From Candidatus Woesearchaeota archaeon (GTDB taxonomy: Archaea > Nanobdellota > Nanobdellia > UBA10117 > ARS21): 14,732 bases of DNA. This document shows, piece after piece, positions 1-6,492 of the stretch. Within the stretch, counting starts at the first letter, position 1; each line of letters starts with the position of its first letter. Location of the stretch: the NCBI GenBank assembly GCA_002725495.1, contig PBPJ01000031.1:17351-32082 (forward strand). The letters are read 5' to 3'. The notes beneath the pieces are model-generated. The model worked only from the letters and a program-made list of their open reading frames with translations, was not told where the DNA came from and ran no database searches. A program made the translations under genes and the position numbers.

Positions 1-979
1 TTTCATTAATTAATAACCAATTTTGTGTGTTACGTTTCATGCCTACAAACAACGAAGGGTTTGACGTTTTTATATATAATGTTTGTTTATTTGTTTTATA
101 CATTGCGCCAAATAAATTTAATATTTTCATACCAATACTTAACCCTTGGAAATCTGGTAAAACAACCAATCGACTAACTCGAAAAGCATTTTGTATTGTT
201 CCACTTGGCATTGGCAAAATACCCATAAAACAAACAGGTTTATCATTGTACAATATGACAAATGATTTTGCTGATTTATTTAGTTCTTCACTTAAATAAT
301 GATGGTCTTTGAATATTTGCCAAGTTTCATATCGACATCGAAATATCTGAAGCTTAATTTTTGGTTTGCGCCGAAGTCGTGACGCTATTTCAAGACGCCG
401 TTTTTGTGGTGAATAAATCCAATCGGGTTGCAACCAATCCATAATGTCAAAATGACAAGATGCAAGAACAATTTTTTTGTTTGTCTTACGTATATATTTT
501 TGTAATGCGTTTGACATTGCTTTTGCAACATCACGATCAACAACAGACGTATATTCATCAACTAAAATTACTTGGTTAATTGTTGCACGTCCAACAATAT
601 ATGCTAGTTTTGCTCTGTATTGTTCGCCGTTAGACAATGTATGATATGGACGTAACCAAGTCGGAACACTTGCAAGACCCATAGCTGACAGAAGAAAAGC
701 TGCTTGTTTAGGTTCTAACCAATCAAAATTAGAAATTAAAGATTTGTTATAATCAAAATGTTCCTGATCTACTTCTTTATTAAAAAAATTTTTTAATATT
801 GTTGTTTTTCCTGTTCCTGAACCGCCGTAAACAACACCAATGTTCCATTCTTTAGGAATGCGTTCTAAATTAGCATCAATAATAACTTTTGTTTCTTTTT
901 GATTTTGTATGTCAAATGCTTCATACACATATTTTGTGTATTTGTCATTTATAATTTTATGTGTTAACTCTATTTTCAT
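1..979 (-). CDS. ABC-type ATPase fused to GNAT-like acetyltransferase domain (3' partial)
   Basis: The gene starts at 979, one base after the stop of the primase-helicase gene, and stays open to the left edge (326 codons visible, no stop). Residues 1-200 are an ABC-type ATPase: Walker A GGSGTGKT at 52-59, signature-like LSNGEQ at 115-120, Walker B VILVDEYTS at 137-145 and a switch histidine at 176. There are no membrane segments, so it is not a transporter. From about residue 215 follows a GNAT-like part: HHYLS (226-230), a core strand RLVVLPDFQG (270-279) and a QGLSIG loop (278-283). In the usual Q-x-x-G-x-G cofactor loop the second Gly is Ser281 here, so acetyl-CoA binding may be altered. 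The layout matches COG2401 (ABC-type ATPase fused to a predicted acetyltransferase domain), whose role is not known to me. A nucleic-acid-related or base-modifying role, as for the GNAT-like Mom of phage Mu, is only a guess. The domain calls are firm; the function is open. Confidence 0.85.
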   Translation of the reverse strand, partial: MKIELTHKIINDKYTKYVYEAFDIQNQKETKVIIDANLERIPKEWNIGVVYGGSGTGKTTILKNFFNKEVDQEHFDYNKSLISNFDWLEPKQAAFLLSAMGLASVPTWLRPYHTLSNGEQYRAKLAYIVGRATINQVILVDEYTSVVDRDVAKAMSNALQKYIRKTNKKIVLASCHFDIMDWLQPDWIYSPQKRRLEIASRLRRKPKIKLQIFRCRYETWQIFKDHHYLSEELNKSAKSFVILYNDKPVCFMGILPMPSGTIQNAFRVSRLVVLPDFQGLSIGMKILNLFGAMYKTNKQTLYIKTSNPSLFVGMKRNTQNWLLINE

Positions 980-980
980 T

Positions 981-2663
981 TTAAAATGGTATATTATTAT
1001 CTTTTATAACTTCAAATTTTTTATTCTCACGTGTAAAATGTTTATAAACACCGCCACCATTATAAAAATCTGGCGCTATTTGAAAACTTCCTAACTGACC
1101 GTTTTCTTTACGTTTTACTTTTTCAACGTAAACACTTACAATGTCTGATTTGTATTTTGATTTTTGCCCTATTTCTCTAAACACAATTAAACCATTAAAA
1201 CTTTTGTTAAAAAAATCAGCACTTCCTGAAATATCATATAATGACGGTTTTTTATATTTACCCTCGATAGTTTCAATTTTTCTGGGGTGTGCAACTAAAA
1301 ATAAATGTGTTTTTGTTTGTTGACAGAATTGTGTTATTTGTGAAAGTAAACGTCCAATGTAACTGTAATCTTTTTGTGCTGAATGATCTAACATATTGTA
1401 CGGGTCAATAACACAAATGTTAATTCCTTTTTGTAAAACTAATTGTTTAAATGCGTCTAGTATTCCTTTTAATGTAAGATTTTCTAGATCAATTTTTACC
1501 CAATGAAAATGCTCTTGTATAAAATCTTTAGTGTTATTTAAATCATCATTTGTGCAATTTTTTTCATTTAATTTATTTGCAATACGTTTAATGTGTCCTT
1601 CATATGGAAAAGATTCTGGCGCATACATGGCACATCTAAAACCATATTTTGTAGATAGATTGCAACATATTTGATCTACTATATCAGATTTTCCACTGTT
1701 AGGAATTCCTGTAACAACTGTCCATTCGCCAAATGCTAATTTAAAATAATTATCAGAATTGCCCATTCCGATAGAATAGTTTTTTAAACCTTTTTCGTTA
1801 AAATTTAAAACGTTTTGCCATATGTTGTCAATATTAACAATTCCTTCTAATGGAAAATTTTTAGCATTTAAAATTATATTGCGTAATGTATCTTTGTCTG
1901 CGTTAATTAATACATCATTTGCGTCTTTATATTCGCCAAAATCGACATATTTACATTTATAATAACCAAATCTTCTTGCTAATTCATTGCGTAACATTAA
2001 ACCTGGTTCATCATTATCAGTACATAAAATAATTGTTTTTTTATTTTCAAAATACTGATAACAATTATCTAAATATTCTAATTTTTGATTGCCTTTACTT
2101 GCACCGTTTGGAACACTGCAAACACTGTATAAATTAACTTCATGTAAACTTAATGCGTCCATTTCGCCTTCAACTACATAAACAGTATCTAATTCTTTGA
2201 TGTTATCTAATCCGTAGAATATTAATTCTGCACCAGAAACCATTTTAAAATTTTTCTCACTATCTCTAAATTTTACGTTTATTAATTCATTATCTCTAAA
2301 ATAATTAAAATTGATTACACGTCTTTTTTTTCCTGCTTGTGGCATATACTCTAATGATTCGCCAATTTTCCAATGTAATAATGTAGATTCTGTAATTTTA
2401 CGTTGTTCAAACCAATTTAAAACTCTTTTGTTGAGCTGTATATTTGTTCCAAGTGGTTTAATATAGTCAGGTTTTGTAGAAAATTTTTGCACTGATCCTG
2501 ACCATCCGCAATTATGACAATTGTACAAACCGTTGGTGATGTCAACAGATAAACATTTGTCCCGTTTGTTTTTTCTTGTATGACTACATTGTGGACATGT
2601 GGTTTTATATTCACCTTTTTGTTTTAATATTTTTATACCTAATGCACTTAATTCATTTATCAT
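981..2663 (-). CDS. Bifunctional DNA primase-helicase (T7 gp4 / Twinkle type)
   Basis: This 560-residue protein would make RNA primers and unwind the fork. The N-terminus carries a zinc ribbon (C23-x2-C26 and C49-x2-C52, ending CGWSG). A TOPRIM primase core follows, with VVEGEMDA at 163-170 and TDND at 215-218. The RecA-fold DnaB-like helicase has Walker A GIPNSGKS at 319-326, Walker B VID at 418-420 within INICVIDPYN, a strand ending in the sensor-like AHP at 458-460, and the DISGSADFF element at 477-485 typical of hexameric helicases. Both halves look intact and the length fits T7 gp4 (566 residues). The start at 2663 lies 19 nt after the stop of the preceding gene, with no other ATG nearby that fits the zinc ribbon. 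It is the main fork enzyme of the early operon. I see no DNA polymerase in the window. Confidence 0.95.
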   Translation of the reverse strand: MINELSALGIKILKQKGEYKTTCPQCSHTRKNKRDKCLSVDITNGLYNCHNCGWSGSVQKFSTKPDYIKPLGTNIQLNKRVLNWFEQRKITESTLLHWKIGESLEYMPQAGKKRRVINFNYFRDNELINVKFRDSEKNFKMVSGAELIFYGLDNIKELDTVYVVEGEMDALSLHEVNLYSVCSVPNGASKGNQKLEYLDNCYQYFENKKTIILCTDNDEPGLMLRNELARRFGYYKCKYVDFGEYKDANDVLINADKDTLRNIILNAKNFPLEGIVNIDNIWQNVLNFNEKGLKNYSIGMGNSDNYFKLAFGEWTVVTGIPNSGKSDIVDQICCNLSTKYGFRCAMYAPESFPYEGHIKRIANKLNEKNCTNDDLNNTKDFIQEHFHWVKIDLENLTLKGILDAFKQLVLQKGINICVIDPYNMLDHSAQKDYSYIGRLLSQITQFCQQTKTHLFLVAHPRKIETIEGKYKKPSLYDISGSADFFNKSFNGLIVFREIGQKSKYKSDIVSVYVEKVKRKENGQLGSFQIAPDFYNGGGVYKHFTRENKKFEVIKDNNIPF

Positions 2664-2682
2664 TTTATTCGTTTTAGTAAAT

Positions 2683-3186
2683 TTATAAATTTAATTCGTC
2701 AAAATCTAATAAGTATTTTTTCTTTAATACGTATGATTGAACTCTAGTCATGCGTAAATTATTTTTTTGAAATATCATTTTGTTTGTTGCAAAACCTTCA
2801 AATCTATATTTAGGAAATTTACAAACAAACAGTGCGAACAATTTACAATTTGTCTTTGCATATTCTGGAATCATTAAAGGGTTGTTAACGTTTCTGTTTA
2901 CTTTAACATCAACTGTAAAATTTTTATAAATACAATCATATTTGTCTGTGCCTAATGTTTTAGAAGTATTTAAAATTGTAAAATCAGGAAATAAATTTAA
3001 TTCTCTACAAAATATAAATTCAGCGCCAAACCCAACTAAATTTAAATTGACGTCATTTTTTTTTGCTACTGTACGATAACCATTCCAACCTGTTTTTTCT
3101 TTATTTATTTGTCTTTCGTTTGCAATAGTGTAAACAATTTTCTGTTCTAATTTATCTAGTGTAAAAATTTGATTTTTTTTAATCAT
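2683..3186 (-). CDS. Putative PD-(D/E)XK-fold nuclease, otherwise hypothetical
   Basis: This 167-residue protein begins inside the end of the initiator gene (8-nt overlap) and is followed 19 nt later by the primase-helicase. I see a plausible restriction-enzyme-like core: GFGAEFIFCREL (Glu56 on a helix), then TDKYD (Asp81/Asp84), then the beta-strand FTVDVKV with D93-V-K95 in the (D/E)xK position. The following segment (residues 116-140, FALFVCKF...GFATNKMIF) alternates hydrophobic and polar residues, as in the strands that come after the DxK motif in small phage nucleases. Position between initiator and primase fits a role in DNA processing, for example a junction-resolving or nicking enzyme. 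The fold is inferred from motif order only. It could instead be an unrelated small replication accessory protein. Confidence 0.55.
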   Translation of the reverse strand: MIKKNQIFTLDKLEQKIVYTIANERQINKEKTGWNGYRTVAKKNDVNLNLVGFGAEFIFCRELNLFPDFTILNTSKTLGTDKYDCIYKNFTVDVKVNRNVNNPLMIPEYAKTNCKLFALFVCKFPKYRFEGFATNKMIFQKNNLRMTRVQSYVLKKKYLLDFDELNL

Positions 3187-4030
3187 TTAAAATTATATTT
3201 ATTTCTTCATCAGTTAACATTGTTTGTAATATTTCAAAATTAATGTCGCCATTAATAGTTTTTGCGCCAATTATTTCTTGTCCTAAAGGGTCAAAATATT
3301 TATAAAATTTAATGGCTCCCGGTATTTTCTTTTTTATATCATTTACAGTAATTTGTTTTTTATACATAAATCGATCTATGTATTTAGTACCGTTTTTATC
3401 TACGTTACGTAATTTTAAAATTGACAAAAAATTATTTTGCCAAAAACTGTCGTTTCTTAATTCTTTGCATTTTAAATAAACTTGACCAAGATCATATTTG
3501 TCTATTCTATGTATTTTGTCTAAACAATCTAACCATTTGTTTTTTTGTGCATTCGTTCTTGGGCGATTTTTTTCTGGAAATAATTCAACAAAATATTTAA
3601 AAGCGTTTTCAACTCTCTTATTGTATTTTTTAGCTTTTGTATTTATATTACTTTTATTATATATATTATTATTTATATTACTTTGTTGTGGATTGACCAC
3701 ACGTGGTTTTTCCGTTTGTGGTTTTTTGTGTTGTGGCACATCATGTAATATGTAATTAGTGCCAATAAATTTTCCTTTTTCTCTTACTCTATCACGTATA
3801 AGAAACCCAGCTGTAATTAATTCTTTTAATTTTGTGTTTATTGAAACACGTCCATCTTTAAAATGTTTTTCAATAAAACTTACTGTTATTTCTTGTTTAT
3901 CATCATGTGAAAATAACCAGCAATATAAACCTGTGGCTGATGTAGTAATGTTTTTGTGTCTAAATATTGCCGACGGAACTATAACAAAACGTGTGAAACG
4001 TTTTGGTTTTATAATTTTATTTATCTTCAT
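3179..4030 (-). CDS. Winged-helix replication initiator-like protein
   Basis: This 283-residue protein has an N-terminal winged-helix domain (about 12-96: TSATGLYCWLFSHD, then SFIEKHFKDGRVSINTKLKELITAGFLIRD), typical of phage initiators that bind origin DNA. A low-complexity linker (98-138) follows, with prolines exactly five residues apart (P99, P104, P109, P114) and an Asn-rich stretch. The C-terminal domain (140-225) has the FWQNNFLSILKLR...YIDRF pattern found in phage initiators of the DnaD/lambda-O kind, where this part contacts helicase or loader. The linker's DNA carries the origin-like repeats annotated separately, so binding domain, origin and C-terminal domain are arranged as in lambda O. 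The start at 4030 directly follows the stop of the upstream gene. No separate helicase loader is visible, so the C-terminal domain may recruit the primase-helicase itself. Confidence 0.75.
   Translation of the reverse strand: MKINKIIKPKRFTRFVIVPSAIFRHKNITTSATGLYCWLFSHDDKQEITVSFIEKHFKDGRVSINTKLKELITAGFLIRDRVREKGKFIGTNYILHDVPQHKKPQTEKPRVVNPQQSNINNNIYNKSNINTKAKKYNKRVENAFKYFVELFPEKNRPRTNAQKNKWLDCLDKIHRIDKYDLGQVYLKCKELRNDSFWQNNFLSILKLRNVDKNGTKYIDRFMYKKQITVNDIKKKIPGAIKFYKYFDPLGQEIIGAKTINGDINFEILQTMLTDEEINIILND
3640..3684. repeat. AT-rich tract with 15-nt direct repeat (candidate unwinding element)
   Basis: TATTTATATTACTTT occurs at 3640-3654 and again at 3670-3684, exactly 30 nt apart, with an almost pure A/T spacer (TATTATATATATTATT-like). 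It partly overlaps and continues downstream, in the gene's direction, from the four 15-bp repeats. In lambda the AT-rich unwinding region also lies just after the iterons inside gene O. It encodes the Asn-rich part of the linker (two SNIN motifs). The role is inferred from position and composition. Confidence 0.45.
3677..3736 (-). repeat. Four 15-bp phased iteron-like repeats (candidate origin)
   Basis: On the plus strand GTGG ends four consecutive 15-nt units at 3691, 3706, 3721 and 3736; on the minus strand each reads CCAC, and CCACAA in three of the four. Unit 2 also contains an inverted copy (ACCAC-AC-GTGGT, 3697-3708). The repeats fall in the initiator's linker, where they encode a Pro every five residues. 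Their even spacing resembles initiator-binding iterons. The nearest thing to a DnaA box is CAATCCACA on the minus strand (3695-3687), seven of nine matches to TTATCCACA. The same regularity could reflect a pentapeptide repeat in the protein. Confidence 0.55.
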
Positions 4031-4279
4031 TTATTTATCTATAATGACTTTTAGTTTATCACAAAATATTCGTATGTCTTTATAATATTTTGCAAAATCT
4101 TTTAATTCAATGTCTTGATCTTCAAAAACTTCCCAAAGAACTTCAACTAATAAATCAAATTCAACACGTGTCATTTTTCCTATATATTCGTAATTAATAT
4201 CAATTTGTTCTGTTACATTTTGCGTCCATCTAACTTTTTGATTGTCGGCGTCAAAATAAACGTAATTATATTTGCTCAT
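4031..4279 (-). CDS. Hypothetical protein, 82 residues
   Basis: I do not recognise this protein. It starts with a short beta-like, aromatic segment (YNYVYFDADNQKVRW, 4-18) and continues as an acidic helical region (EFDLLVEVLWEVFEDQDIELKDFAKYYKDI, 40-69) with a slightly basic end. No signal peptide, membrane segment or cysteine cluster is visible. The start at 4279 lies 14 nt inside the VRR-NUC gene, and its stop abuts the initiator's ATG with no space, so it is clearly part of the same translational unit. Tight packing between a nuclease and the initiator suggests a small replication accessory protein, but nothing in the sequence names the role. Confidence 0.7.
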   Translation of the reverse strand: MSKYNYVYFDADNQKVRWTQNVTEQIDINYEYIGKMTRVEFDLLVEVLWEVFEDQDIELKDFAKYYKDIRIFCDKLKVIIDK

Positions 4280-4643
4280 TGTTTAAATATTTTTGTATTA
4301 TGTTAATACATTCATCATAGTTGTTACTCCATACAGCTAACCAATTATTAGTGTTTAATTGTTTTAACCATTCTTTTTGGTTTGCTGTTGGTTTATTGTA
4401 ACCAACTTTTAATTCAATGGCAAGTCCAGAATATTTTTTATTAGTATAAAATATTAATAAATCTGGAATGCCTGATTTACCTCCTAAATATTTAAATTTA
4501 TAACGTTCAAATACTGTTCGTTTACCCTCGTTTGGAACATGTGCAAATAACAAGTTTGGATATTGATACTTCAAATAACTTATTATTCTATGTTGTAGTT
4601 TATCTTCTTTTGTTAAATATTTTTCAAATGGGTTAGCTTTCAA
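4266..4643 (-). CDS. VRR-NUC domain nuclease
   Basis: This 125-residue stand-alone VRR-NUC protein belongs to the PD-(D/E)XK superfamily. The sequence runs in the usual order: helix KEDKLQHRIISYLKYQYP (12-29), the FAHVPNEGKR strand and loop (33-42), GKSGIPDLLIF with catalytic Asp61, then LAIELKVG with E77-L-K79, K84 in NKPTANQ and Q89 before the last helix. The ending (SNNYDECINIIQKYL) is also typical. Single-domain VRR-NUC proteins are common next to phage replication genes and are thought to cut branched or structured DNA; stand-alone viral ones have been reported as Holliday-junction-type nucleases. It starts 14 nt after the stop of the DnaA-like gene and overlaps the next gene by 14 nt. 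The catalytic set looks complete. Confidence 0.88.
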   Translation of the reverse strand: MKANPFEKYLTKEDKLQHRIISYLKYQYPNLLFAHVPNEGKRTVFERYKFKYLGGKSGIPDLLIFYTNKKYSGLAIELKVGYNKPTANQKEWLKQLNTNNWLAVWSNNYDECINIIQKYLNNEQI

Positions 4644-4657
4644 TTTTATTTATAAAA

Positions 4658-5038
4658 TTAATTTATTTTTTGTTTTAAATCATTATATGCTGATTCTAAT
4701 TTGTCAAATTTTAATAATAAATCGTTATATTTTTTTACTAAAGTTGACAGATCAACAGACATTTTTACATGATGTTGTTTGCATAATATTTTTATAAACT
4801 GAAAATCTTGACTAACTTTTTTATCATATTTCATAATGTAAGGCAATTCTCTTACTCCATATAAAACAGTTGCATGATTTTTATTTACTGATTGTGCTAT
4901 TTTATAATATGTCATATTTAAATTATGATAGCATATATAAAAATAAATATATCTAGGATAAACATACGTTCTTTTTCTACTTGGCAGAGATAAATCTATA
5001 CCATAAAATTTCTCAATAATTGCTCTTACTTTTTTCAT
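4658..5038 (-). CDS. Stand-alone DnaA domain IV-like DNA-binding protein
   Basis: This 126-residue protein resembles only the C-terminal DNA-binding domain of DnaA. The match is a helix starting VRAIIEKFYGIDL (4-16), RKRTYVYPRYIYFYICYHN (21-39), MTYYKIAQSVNKNHATVLYGVREL (42-65). In DnaA domain IV the equivalent signature is D-H-x-T-V-L; here it is N54-H55-A56-T57-V58-L59. There is no AAA+ ATPase part, so it cannot act as a classic DnaA. Residues 95-126 form a likely coiled coil (VKKYNDLLLKFDKLESAYNDL), which may allow pairing. I chose the ATG at 5038 because it shares ATGA with the exonuclease's stop; an upstream ATG at 5074 would add 12 residues and overlap 40 nt. It may bind DnaA-box-like sites, either the phage's own origin or host targets. 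Confidence 0.82.
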   Translation of the reverse strand: MKKVRAIIEKFYGIDLSLPSRKRTYVYPRYIYFYICYHNLNMTYYKIAQSVNKNHATVLYGVRELPYIMKYDKKVSQDFQFIKILCKQHHVKMSVDLSTLVKKYNDLLLKFDKLESAYNDLKQKIN

Positions 5039-5790
5039 ATTAAATAACTTCCGTCGTTTGCGTATGTGTGCCAATTGTAACTAGTTTTAACGCCTGTTTC
5101 AAGATACATTTGATAATCTCTAAATGCTTGTTGCCATGCTTGACGTCCTTCTTGTATTTTTTCTTTGCTTAATGCGTAAACTTCCACATTATACGGGTAA
5201 GTGGTTTCAACAGTAATAAATCTAAAATGATTTATTTTTAACATATCCATATAAAACGCTGCCTGTAAATGATATGCGTATTTTTTTACGTCATAACTAA
5301 AATTTATTGGCGAATTGTTACGACATGTTTTTATATCAGCTATAAAATCTTTATGCTTATTTATCACGTCTGGACGCACTCTAACATCAACGTCATTATG
5401 TTTTCCGTAATGTGAAACTTCAGTTTGACCTTTTAAATAATATTGTGCTAATTTATTTTTTTTTAAATTTTTGTTTATTTCGTTTATAACATTATAATCT
5501 TCAGCAGATAATAATGTTTTCTTTTTTGATATTTTCATATATGAATCATACTCTGCTTTGCCTTCAGTTGTGCGCCTATCTATTTTAGGCAAAACTAAAT
5601 ATTCACATTGAAATTGATCTGGCTCTAAAATTGCACTATGCACAGCTGTACCAAATGCCATTGCTTTAGTTTCTACGTGTTTACGTGTCAAATATTTTTT
5701 TACTGATTCTTTATATATCATTTTTAATCCAGATGCACTAATGCCTGGACTTGCATGATAATCTTCGTTACTGTCTTTTGCTGTTTTCAT
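5035..5790 (-). CDS. RecE-like PD-(D/E)XK 5'-3' exonuclease
   Basis: This 251-residue protein matches the C-terminal nuclease of exonuclease VIII (RecE) and related phage enzymes (DUF3799/PDDEXK_1 type), which degrade one strand from double-strand ends to leave 3' tails for annealing. The core runs as expected: Tyr/Ser-rich start (YHASPGISASGLKMI), FGTAVHSAILEP with His51, Glu124 in QTEVSHYG, Asp141 in RVRPDV, D152-I-K154 in FIADIKTCR and YAYHLQAAFY (171-180), the conserved Tyr/Gln helix. All catalytic positions look intact. It works with the annealing protein encoded at 6493-6972, as in Red/RecET pairs. Its start lies 23 nt inside the end of the 40-residue coiled-coil gene and its stop overlaps the DnaA-like gene by ATGA. 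Confidence 0.88.
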   Translation of the reverse strand: MKTAKDSNEDYHASPGISASGLKMIYKESVKKYLTRKHVETKAMAFGTAVHSAILEPDQFQCEYLVLPKIDRRTTEGKAEYDSYMKISKKKTLLSAEDYNVINEINKNLKKNKLAQYYLKGQTEVSHYGKHNDVDVRVRPDVINKHKDFIADIKTCRNNSPINFSYDVKKYAYHLQAAFYMDMLKINHFRFITVETTYPYNVEVYALSKEKIQEGRQAWQQAFRDYQMYLETGVKTSYNWHTYANDGSYLI

Positions 5791-5890
5791 TTTTTAATTT
5801 TTTTATTTCGTTTTCTAATGCTTTAACTCTTTGTGCTAAAAAGTCAATAGTAAAATCTTTACTATCTAAATGTCGTTTATTTGTTATCAT
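5768..5890 (-). CDS. Small coiled-coil protein, 40 residues
   Basis: This is a short gene between the DUF3310-like gene and the exonuclease. Its ATG (5890-5888) overlaps the preceding TGA stop (5889-5887) as ATGA, and it ends with TAA at 5770-5768, 23 nt inside the exonuclease gene. The product begins MITNKRHLDSKDF and continues as a heptad-patterned helix (FLAQRVKALENEIKKLKNEN, 17-36) with Leu/Val/Ile at core positions. The stop-start coupling, and the otherwise unexplained 96-nt gap it fills, make it likely to be real. Function is unknown; a small oligomerising or nuclease-partner peptide would be possible. The gene is below the length limit of many gene finders. Confidence 0.65.
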   Translation of the reverse strand: MITNKRHLDSKDFTIDFLAQRVKALENEIKKLKNENSKRQ

Positions 5891-6156
5891 TCTGTTCCTG
5901 CTATTATGTGATCAGAAAAATCACGATTTCTATTATATTGTTTTATATAATTTAACCTTTCTAGTTCAAATGTTAAATGATCAATTGCTTTTTGTATATC
6001 TTCATCTGGGTTTTCATGTTTTTTATATGCACGTAAAATGTATGTACATGCTGTTCCTAGATGATAATTCAAGTTAAAATTATCTACAACTTCCTTAGCT
6101 GTGTAATTGTTTCTTCCGTTATAATATTCTGGTGTTTTTACTTTCGTTTTTGACAT
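5887..6156 (-). CDS. DUF3310-like phage protein
   Basis: This 89-residue protein shows the DUF3310 pattern: PEYYNGRNNYTAKEVVDNFNLNYHLGTACTYILRAYKKHENPDEDIQKAIDHLTFEL. Key features are the Tyr pair near the start, the LGTACTYILRAYKK helix (33-46) and the acidic NPDEDIQKAIDHL helix (49-61). The family is common in phage genomes and is sometimes labelled nucleotide kinase-like, but its biochemical role is not established as far as I know. The gene lies directly after an intrinsic terminator, so it depends on read-through or an unrecognised promoter, and it overlaps the 40-residue coiled-coil gene by 4 nt. Start at 6156 (MSKTKV) follows an A/T-rich leader without a Shine-Dalgarno site. Confidence 0.75.
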   Translation of the reverse strand: MSKTKVKTPEYYNGRNNYTAKEVVDNFNLNYHLGTACTYILRAYKKHENPDEDIQKAIDHLTFELERLNYIKQYNRNRDFSDHIIAGTE

Positions 6157-6167
6157 AATTATTAATT

Positions 6168-6197
6168 AAAAAAGGGCAACATAATTGCTGCCCTTTA
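6168..6197 (-). terminator. Intrinsic terminator/attenuator within the early operon
   Basis: Read on the minus strand, AAAGGGCAGCA (6196-6186) pairs with TGTTGCCCTTT (6181-6171) around an ATTA loop. That is an 11-bp stem with one G-U pair, followed by further Ts (6170-6168). The G-U pair would be a mismatch in a plus-strand transcript, which supports minus-strand use. It begins 7 nt after the stop of the SSB-like gene and would cut expression of everything downstream, favouring the first three genes. Confidence 0.85.
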
Positions 6198-6203
6198 GTT
6201 AAA

Positions 6204-6491
6204 TTAAAATGGTAAATCATCACCATTTTCTGCTACTTGCTCAACTTTGTTTTCTGCTTTGTATGTGTTGAAACTCATGGAATAACTTCCATCTTCGTTT
6301 TTCCATAACGTGGCACGATATTGTTCGTTGCCCTGATACTCGGTTTTTGCATTTTCTAAACCGTCTTGACGTAATGCATCACCTAATAATTTTGGCGTTA
6401 TTAAAACGTTTGCTACTAAATTCTGTGGCGCATTTTCATTTGCTTGAAAAAATCTAATACCACCAACATAAAGTGTTTTTTTGTCTGTCAT
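6204..6491 (-). CDS. Probable phage ssDNA-binding protein (SSB-like acidic tip)
   Basis: This 95-residue protein has a beta-rich body (TLYVGGIRFFQANENAPQ..VANVLITPKLLGDAL, then EQYRATLWKNEDGSYSMSFNTY) and an acidic tail ending DDLPF. The tail is nearly the same as the DDDIPF tip by which bacterial SSBs recruit their partner proteins. The body does not match a classic OB-fold SSB closely. The gene sits directly after the annealing protein, with the usual position and size of a small phage SSB in recombination modules. It starts one nucleotide after that gene's stop region and is followed by a strong terminator, so it would be made at high level, as expected for a stoichiometric DNA-binding protein. 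DNA binding itself is inferred. Confidence 0.65.
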   Translation of the reverse strand: MTDKKTLYVGGIRFFQANENAPQNLVANVLITPKLLGDALRQDGLENAKTEYQGNEQYRATLWKNEDGSYSMSFNTYKAENKVEQVAENGDDLPF

Positions 6492-6492
6492 T

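Noticed and set aside
27..299. Plus-strand reading frame opposite the ABC-GNAT gene
   Set aside because: It lies fully opposite a well-supported coding frame with conserved motifs and shows no domain of its own. The same applies to all other plus-strand frames in the window.
3687..3695. DnaA box (TTATNCACA)
   Set aside because: The minus-strand CAATCCACA matches only 7 of 9 positions and no exact box was seen in the origin candidate; it is described only as similar.
3697..3708. ACCAC-AC-GTGGT as a stand-alone operator
   Set aside because: The inverted repeat is short and one arm is part of the 15-nt repeat series, so it is better treated as part of that array.
5039..5074. Longer start (MAHIRKRRKLFN) for the DnaA-like gene
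   Set aside because: It would overlap the exonuclease gene by 40 nt, while the ATG at 5038 gives the ATGA junction used elsewhere in this operon and begins just before the conserved domain.
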